10,916 bases of DNA. Origin: JBKEDG01 sp047973085. GTDB lineage: Bacteria; Bacillota_I; Bacilli_A; JBKEDG01. Of the stretch, positions 6,464 to 10,916 are shown in pieces. The position numbers and the translations under genes were made by a program. The notes under the pieces are model-generated. The model had not been told where the DNA came from. It ran no database searches and saw nothing but the letters and a program-made list of their open reading frames with translations. Position 1 is the first letter of the stretch; every line of letters starts with the position of its first letter. The DNA is taken from NCBI GenBank assembly GCA_047973085.1, contig JBKEBI010000066.1, forward strand, positions 1 through 10,916, given 5' to 3'.

Positions 6464-7228
6464 TTATTCAATGCTCTCACTACCTTTGCGAAATTCATGA
6501 GTGAATTTAGGATTATACAACAACGAACGCTCGTAACTATTTCCTAGAAAATCACCGACAAGAATTAGTGCTGTTTTTACAATATTTTCTTCCTTTGCGG
6601 CTTTAAATAAATTTTCAACTGTAGTGTGAATTATTTTTTGATCTTTCCATGTTGCCTTATAAACTATACATGCTTTGGTTTGCTTAGAATAACCTCCCTC
6701 TAACAATCTTGATGTCAACTCTTCTATTAATCCTGCACTTAAAAATATTGCCATTGATGCACCAATCTTTGCTAGCTCTACTATACTTTCTCGTTTTGGT
6801 ACAGGAGTTCGACCTTCCATTCTTGTTAAAATTACAGTCTGGGTCACACCTGGAAGTGTGTATTCTGCTCCAATACTTGCCGCTGCACCTAAGAAAGAAC
6901 TTACTCCAGGAATCACTTCATAGCTAACTCCATTTTCAATCAAAAGATCAATTTGCTCACGAATCGCACCATAAATACTAGGATCTCCTGTATGTAATCT
7001 AACAATTTCCATACTTTCTTTATCATACTTAATTATCGTTTCAATCACTTCTTCTAATGTCATTTTAGCACTATTATATACTTTGCATTCCGCTTTAGCA
7101 TATTCTAATAATTCTTCATTAACTAATGAACCTGCATAAATTATGCAATCTGCTTGCTCTAATGCTTTTAAACCTTTAACTGTAATTAATTCCTTATCTC
7201 CTGGACCTGCTCCAACAAACTTTACCAT
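6464..7228 (-). CDS. cbiF: Cobalt-precorrin-4 C11-methyltransferase
   Basis: CbiF transfers a methyl group from SAM to C11 of cobalt-precorrin-4, giving the substrate of CbiG. The 254-residue protein is a textbook tetrapyrrole methylase: GAGPGDKELITVKG (6-19), YAGSLVN (31-37), RLHTGDPSIYGA (77-88), PGVSSFLGAAA (107-117) and the CbiF/CobM-specific run from TLPGVTQTVILTR (124-136) to GRTPVP (139-144), followed by IFLSAG (161-166). The ATG at 7228 has GAGAGGTGGAG immediately upstream. A 15-nt gap separates it from cbiL, the largest gap in the operon apart from that before hemC. Its TAA ends one base before the cbiG ATG. Complete and unremarkable. Confidence 0.97.
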   Translation of the reverse strand: MVKFVGAGPGDKELITVKGLKALEQADCIIYAGSLVNEELLEYAKAECKVYNSAKMTLEEVIETIIKYDKESMEIVRLHTGDPSIYGAIREQIDLLIENGVSYEVIPGVSSFLGAAASIGAEYTLPGVTQTVILTRMEGRTPVPKRESIVELAKIGASMAIFLSAGLIEELTSRLLEGGYSKQTKACIVYKATWKDQKIIHTTVENLFKAAKEENIVKTALILVGDFLGNSYERSLLYNPKFTHEFRKGSESIE

Positions 7229-7243
7229 ACTCCACCTCTCAAT

Positions 7244-7939
7244 TTATTTAATATTATTTTTTACTATGACAACCGTAAAATACCCTAAATCTTTTTCTGT
7301 AACATCTTTAATATTGTAAAACATTTTTTCACCTTCAAGAAAACATCTTTCAACAATTGATACATTTTCCAGTTTTTCTTCGTCTAAAACTTCTAATAAA
7401 TTCTTTATATTTCTTGCAGATTTCATAAAAACTTTATTGCCTTGATAATTTAAAACCTTCCTAATTTCTTCCTTAGTTATTTTAGAAGTAGGAATAATAT
7501 GTAGCATTTGCTCTCCTTCACACAAAGAAGTGTTAAGTCTTCCAGCAGCAGCAACAAATGATGGAATTCCTGAAATTATTTCAGTTTCATAACCAATATT
7601 TTTGACCATATTATGAACATACATATAAGTTGAATATACTGTAGGATCCCCAATTGTTAAAAACCCGACTGTTTTTCCTGTATCTAAAATATCACAAATT
7701 TGTTCACACGCTCTTTTTCGATACGTAACCCTTGTTGATAAATCTTTACTCATTGAAAATTCGCACGTAATTACTTCCTTATCCTTTAAATAATTTTTTA
7801 CAATATTATAAGCAAGCTCACTATCACTTCCTCCTGGAGTTGCTATTATGTCACATTTCTCAATTATCTTTATTGCTTTTATAGTCAATAATTCACTATC
7901 TCCTGGCCCTACACCAATACCATACAATTTACCTTTCAT
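7244..7939 (-). CDS. cbiL: Cobalt-factor II (cobalt-precorrin-2) C20-methyltransferase
   Basis: CbiL places the C20 methyl group on the cobalt-charged sirohydrochlorin derivative, committing it to corrin synthesis. The 231 residues carry GIGVGPGDSELLTIKA (7-22), FLTIGDPTVYSTYMYVH (93-109; the S-T-Y-x-Y stretch after GDPT separates CbiL/CobI from its paralogues), SGIPSFVAAAGRL (123-135), HIIPTS (147-152) and a C-terminal YFTVVIV strand. The ATG lies 11 nt inside the 3' end of cbiD and is preceded by AAGGAG located in cbiD, so translation is probably coupled. With CbiH and CbiF it forms a run of paralogous methylases with different regiospecificities. Intact. Confidence 0.96.
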   Translation of the reverse strand: MKGKLYGIGVGPGDSELLTIKAIKIIEKCDIIATPGGSDSELAYNIVKNYLKDKEVITCEFSMSKDLSTRVTYRKRACEQICDILDTGKTVGFLTIGDPTVYSTYMYVHNMVKNIGYETEIISGIPSFVAAAGRLNTSLCEGEQMLHIIPTSKITKEEIRKVLNYQGNKVFMKSARNIKNLLEVLDEEKLENVSIVERCFLEGEKMFYNIKDVTEKDLGYFTVVIVKNNIK

Positions 7940-9008
7940 TTTCTCTCCTTACAAGTAACCCTTCTTCTTGTGTGAATACATAAAAATCAATTTCTATTTC
8001 ATTTCTTACTCTACTATCTAGATAAAAACCTATCTTAATTCCTATACTCTCCCACACTTTTTTTTCTATATTACATTCTTTCATTATTGTATTTGCACTA
8101 CCTATAGTAATACATTCCATAATCTTTTTAATATTAAAAGCATCCATTCCAAACAAAGCACAATGAGCAGCAATAATTTCCATTCTACAATCACCAATAC
8201 TGGAATGAGTATTCATTATACCCCCCGCTACTTTTACAAGCTTTCCAGCGTGGCCAATAAAAATAATTTTTCTAATTCCTTTATACAGTGCATAATCTAG
8301 AGTTTCTCCAATATAATTTGAACATTTAACTGCATTATCTACATCAATATTTAAAGTATTTTTGGCATAATCATACCCATAATTTCCAGGTGTAATTATC
8401 AAAGTTTCAATCCCACTTGCGATAAGAACATCAATTTCAAGCTTGATTGTATCAACCAGTGCTTTTTCACTCATTGGATTAACAATTCCTGTCGTTCCAA
8501 GAATAGAAATTCCTCCAGCTATTCCAAGCCTAGAGTTTAACGTTTTCTTAGAAACCTCAACACCTTTTGGAACTGAAATAATAATTTCAACGCCTCCGCT
8601 GTAATTATAATTTTTCATTATTTGTCTAACTTCAAAAATAATCATTGACATCGGAACTGGATTTATCGCACTTGATCCAACACTTACTTTTAAACCTTCT
8701 TTAGTTGCAACACCTACTCCAAACCCTCCTGTAACACGAATTCCTTCTGTAGCCTTTTTTACTGTAGTAACAATCTCAATTCCATCAGTTACATCTGGAT
8801 CGTCTCCAGCATACTTTTTTACTACTGTATATACACAATCTTCGTGTTTTATCACTCTTTCAATATCGATTATTAATTCAACTTCCTTAGCCTTAACTTT
8901 AACCGCTTCTATTTCCTCATCTGAAAGTAGCATTATAACTCCAGCCTTAGCCCCAGCAGCAGCACATGAACCTGTCGTAATTCCTGTTTTTAAATTTACC
9001 TTATTCAC
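7929..9008 (-). CDS. cbiD: Cobalt-precorrin-5B C1-methyltransferase
   Basis: CbiD methylates C1 after CbiG has removed the C20 unit; it is specific to the anaerobic pathway and unrelated to the other methylases. The 359 residues show the family hallmarks: TGITTGSCAAA (8-18), AGDDPDVTDG (67-76), TGGFGVGVATKEGL (93-106) and AINPVPM (114-120), with GIAGGISILGTTGIVNPMSE and HAGKLVKVAGG further on. The start is GTG at 9008, supported by AAAGGGTGG seven bases upstream and by the family's typical N-terminus. The GTG shares its first G with the TAG stop of cobD. The 3' end overlaps cbiL by 11 nt. Complete. Confidence 0.96.
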   Translation of the reverse strand: MNKVNLKTGITTGSCAAAGAKAGVIMLLSDEEIEAVKVKAKEVELIIDIERVIKHEDCVYTVVKKYAGDDPDVTDGIEIVTTVKKATEGIRVTGGFGVGVATKEGLKVSVGSSAINPVPMSMIIFEVRQIMKNYNYSGGVEIIISVPKGVEVSKKTLNSRLGIAGGISILGTTGIVNPMSEKALVDTIKLEIDVLIASGIETLIITPGNYGYDYAKNTLNIDVDNAVKCSNYIGETLDYALYKGIRKIIFIGHAGKLVKVAGGIMNTHSSIGDCRMEIIAAHCALFGMDAFNIKKIMECITIGSANTIMKECNIEKKVWESIGIKIGFYLDSRVRNEIEIDFYVFTQEEGLLVRRENER

Positions 9009-10081
9009 TACTTTACCACCCTTTCAAACTGATGAAAAATAGCCTTTAACTCTCTAATAAATAGTCTATTATTTTCACTTGATGAAATTCCAACACGATA
9101 ATAATTATCATTTAAACCATGATAGTTATTACAATGTCTTATTCTAATACCTGCTAAATCTAATTTTTCTTTTAAATTAAAATTTTCTTTACTCTTAAAA
9201 AATATATAATTTGCACGACTATTAAAAGTCACTAACCCTAATTTAGAAAGTTCATGTATAATATTCTCTCTTTCTTTTTTAATATATTCTACAGTAGTTT
9301 GTAAAAACTTTTCTGGGCTGTGTAAACAAGCAATTCCTGCACTTTGTGCTAAATTTGAAACAGACCAATCCCCACCATACATATATAGCTTATCAATAAT
9401 ATCTCTATTGCAAGTCATGACATAACCAAGTCTGATTGCAGCAAGCCCAAATATTTTTGTAAAAGCTTTCAAAATTAATAAATTATCATACTTTTTAAGT
9501 AAAGATTTAACGCTACATTTTTCCTCTAAAAAATCTATAAAACATTCATCAACTACAATAAAAGTATTTTGTTTTTTACACAATTCAATAATTTTTTTCA
9601 TCAATTCAAATTCTGTAACAACCCCAGTTGGATTATTTGGATTACAAATAAAAATTAAATCAAAATCATAATTTTCAATGATTTCTAGAATATCAGTCAT
9701 AACTCTAAATCCATTCTTTTCTTTCAAGTCGTAATAAATAACCTCGCCACCATTTGTTACAACTGCTCGCTCATAGTCTGAAAACGTGGGTGACAATAAT
9801 AATACCTTTTTTGCATTTAAAATACGAGGAATTCTAAAAATTATATCAGAAGCTCCATTAGAACAAAAAATATTATTTTTATCAACATTTTCATACTTCG
9901 AAATTTTTTCTATTAATTTTATATTAAAATTGTCAGGATAGACACTAATATTTTTTATACTTGTAATAATTGCTTCTTCAACGCCATCAGGAAAACCAAA
10001 TGGATTTATATTTGCTGACAAGTCAACAAATGTCTTATCACTTTCAAAATTAGCATTTCCTCCATGAGTATACTTATACAT
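9008..10081 (-). CDS. cobD: L-threonine-O-3-phosphate decarboxylase (PLP-dependent, class I/II aminotransferase fold)
   Basis: CobD makes (R)-1-amino-2-propanol phosphate, the linker that CbiB attaches to the corrin ring. The 357 residues begin with HGGNANF and LSANINPFG (21-29), the N-terminal pattern that separates CobD from its close relative HisC. Fold-type I PLP motifs follow: NGASD (75-79), CNPNNPTG (146-153, Asn147 as cofactor contact), VVDECFIDF (176-184, Asp178 to the pyridine nitrogen), KAFTKIFGLAAIRLGY (205-220, Schiff-base Lys209) and YRVGIS (328-333, Arg329 as carboxylate contact). AAGGAGG within the end of cbiB precedes the ATG by 4 nt, and the two genes overlap by 8 nt. The TAG stop is followed in frame by TGA. 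HisC is the alternative, but the N-terminus and the cbiB neighbour favour CobD. This cobD is the Salmonella-type usage, not Pseudomonas CobD (CbiB). Confidence 0.93.
   Translation of the reverse strand: MYKYTHGGNANFESDKTFVDLSANINPFGFPDGVEEAIITSIKNISVYPDNFNIKLIEKISKYENVDKNNIFCSNGASDIIFRIPRILNAKKVLLLSPTFSDYERAVVTNGGEVIYYDLKEKNGFRVMTDILEIIENYDFDLIFICNPNNPTGVVTEFELMKKIIELCKKQNTFIVVDECFIDFLEEKCSVKSLLKKYDNLLILKAFTKIFGLAAIRLGYVMTCNRDIIDKLYMYGGDWSVSNLAQSAGIACLHSPEKFLQTTVEYIKKERENIIHELSKLGLVTFNSRANYIFFKSKENFNLKEKLDLAGIRIRHCNNYHGLNDNYYRVGISSSENNRLFIRELKAIFHQFERVVK
9016..9024 (-). promoter_or_regulatory. Ribosome binding site of cbiD
   Basis: AAAGGGTGG on the minus strand, 7 nt before the GTG at 9008 and inside the end of cobD, supports the non-ATG start of cbiD. 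Confidence 0.65.
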
Positions 10082-10916
10082 AATACCTCCTTAATAAAAA
10101 TGTTACTAAAGTAAATAATAAAATTAAAATTAGTGATGTTACATACATTAATTTATTTGCACTACAAATTTGCTCCACTGTAACTGTATTAACTTGAGTA
10201 CCGATGGATTCTTTATAAACTAGTTTCCCATTATAATAATTTGGTCCTCCCAATTCAATTTTAAGTGCCCCTGCACAAACTGATTCTGTCTGTGCAGAAT
10301 TAGGACTATTGTGATGGTAACGATACTTTCTATATGTTAAAAAAGCATTTTTAGTATTTTTTGTTGTAAAACATGTTGCAGCAATCATCAATAAAGCAGA
10401 AATTCTAGAAGGAATAAAATTTGCAATATCATCAACTCTTGCCGAAAATTTGCCAAAATATTCATATGTTTCATTACGGTATCCTACCATTGAGTCCAAT
10501 GTATTAATAGCCTTATAGGCAAGCCCAAGTGGAACTCCACCAATAAAAATATACAACAATGGAGCAATTACTCCATCTGATAAATTTTCTGCAATTGTTT
10601 CAATAGTAGCTTTAATAATCCCTTCTTCATTTAAATTTTCAGTATCACGACCAACAATATAAGAAAGATTTTTTCTTGCTTGTTTTATATCTCGTTTTTT
10701 TAATGAATTGTAAACTTTCATACTTTCTACTTTCAAAGCTTTTGGTGAAATAGCATAGTAACACAATAAAATTTGAATAAAGTATCCGAAGTAATGATTA
10801 ATTTCAAGTGAAATTTCAATCACCATATAAGTACTAAAAAATGTTATTAAGATAACAATTATTTCCATCAATACTACATAAATAAAACTTAAAATATGAC
10901 TATTCACACTATTTTT
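10074..10916 (-). CDS. cbiB: Adenosylcobinamide-phosphate synthase, membrane protein, 5' end off window
   Basis: CbiB is an integral membrane enzyme that joins aminopropanol (phosphate) to adenosylcobyric acid. The frame is open to the window edge. A GTG occurs at 10907, but family members are about 310-320 residues and begin with a further membrane segment, so roughly 35-45 N-terminal residues lie outside. Visible motifs (numbered from that GTG) are SYIVGRDTENLNE near 82-94, ETIAENLSDGVIAPLLYIFIGG near 103-124, INTLDSMVGYRNETYEYFG, ARVDDIANFIPSRISA, NSPNSAQTESVCAGALKIELGGPNYYNG and YKESIGT. Hydrophobic segments lie near the start, in the LLYIFIGG region, around ALLMIAAT, and at the C-terminus (LILILLFTLVTFLL). 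The end carries the cobD ribosome binding site and overlaps cobD by 8 nt. The adjacent cobD supplies its co-substrate. Confidence 0.94.
   Translation of the reverse strand, partial: KNSVNSHILSFIYVVLMEIIVILITFFSTYMVIEISLEINHYFGYFIQILLCYYAISPKALKVESMKVYNSLKKRDIKQARKNLSYIVGRDTENLNEEGIIKATIETIAENLSDGVIAPLLYIFIGGVPLGLAYKAINTLDSMVGYRNETYEYFGKFSARVDDIANFIPSRISALLMIAATCFTTKNTKNAFLTYRKYRYHHNSPNSAQTESVCAGALKIELGGPNYYNGKLVYKESIGTQVNTVTVEQICSANKLMYVTSLILILLFTLVTFLLRRYYV
10086..10092 (-). promoter_or_regulatory. Ribosome binding site of cobD
   Basis: AAGGAGG on the minus strand lies 4 nt before the cobD ATG at 10081 and within the last codons of cbiB, supporting this start and coupling to cbiB translation. 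Confidence 0.7.

Noticed and set aside
6463..6498. Longer N-terminus for CbiG starting at the ATG at 6498
   Set aside because: It adds 12 residues not seen in the family, overlaps cbiF by 35 nt and has no ribosome binding site, while the ATG at 6462 matches the usual start. The weak site at 6462 leaves some doubt.
6709..6927. Plus-strand open frame of 72 Leu-rich codons within cbiF
   Set aside because: Antisense shadow of the CbiF core motifs.
1..10916. Reassignment of TAG to an amino acid across the genome
   Set aside because: TAG ends cobD (followed at once by TGA) and cbiG at natural C-termini, so a general reassignment is not supported; partial suppression remains open.
1..10916. A novel defence, secondary-metabolite or mobile system
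   Set aside because: Every open frame of substance on the minus strand belongs to the known anaerobic cobalamin pathway or its usual neighbours; no transposase, recombinase, repeat array or unassigned multi-gene module is present.

Overview
The window is one uninterrupted, minus-strand segment of an anaerobic (cobalt-early) cobalamin biosynthesis operon from an AT-rich bacterium (roughly 30% G+C by eye). The low G+C, strong AGGAGG-type ribosome binding sites, the CbiD/CbiG/CbiET set and the small cysteine-rich gene next to cbiC suggest an anaerobic low-GC lineage such as Clostridia/Erysipelotrichia-type Bacillota. Fusobacteria cannot be excluded. The genetic code looks standard: Trp codons are TGG, and TAA, TAG and TGA all end recognisable genes.

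In transcription order (high to low coordinates) the genes are: cbiB (5' end off the window), cobD (threonine-phosphate decarboxylase), cbiD, cbiL, cbiF, cbiG, cbiH, cbiJ, cbiET (fusion), cbiA, cbiC, a small nine-cysteine protein of unknown function, a CobC-like histidine phosphatase interrupted by an in-frame TAG, and the first 34 codons of hemC running off the low-coordinate edge. Apart from the interrupted phosphatase, every junction is an overlap of 1 to 23 nt or a gap of at most 15 nt, so the genes are very probably co-transcribed and translationally coupled. No stretch over 300 nt lacks a gene. No riboswitch, promoter, terminator, tRNA, mobile element or CRISPR was recognised; the operon leader must lie beyond the high-coordinate end.

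Functionally, the window encodes every enzyme from cobalt-factor II / cobalt-precorrin-2 to cobyrinic acid a,c-diamide: CbiL (C20), CbiH (C17 and ring contraction), CbiF (C11), CbiG (lactone opening), CbiD (C1), CbiJ (reduction), CbiET (C5/C15 methylation and decarboxylation), CbiC (methyl migration) and CbiA (a,c-amidation). CobD and CbiB then make and attach the aminopropanol linker. hemC at the distal end suggests that early tetrapyrrole genes continue beyond the window. CbiP, cobalt chelatase, adenosyltransferase and the CobU/T/S nucleotide-loop genes are not seen here.

This is a known pathway, not a new system. The points worth a second look are the in-frame amber codon in the phosphatase, the uncharacterised cysteine-rich protein, the in-frame TAG separating cbiG from cbiH, and a missing conserved proline in CbiH.
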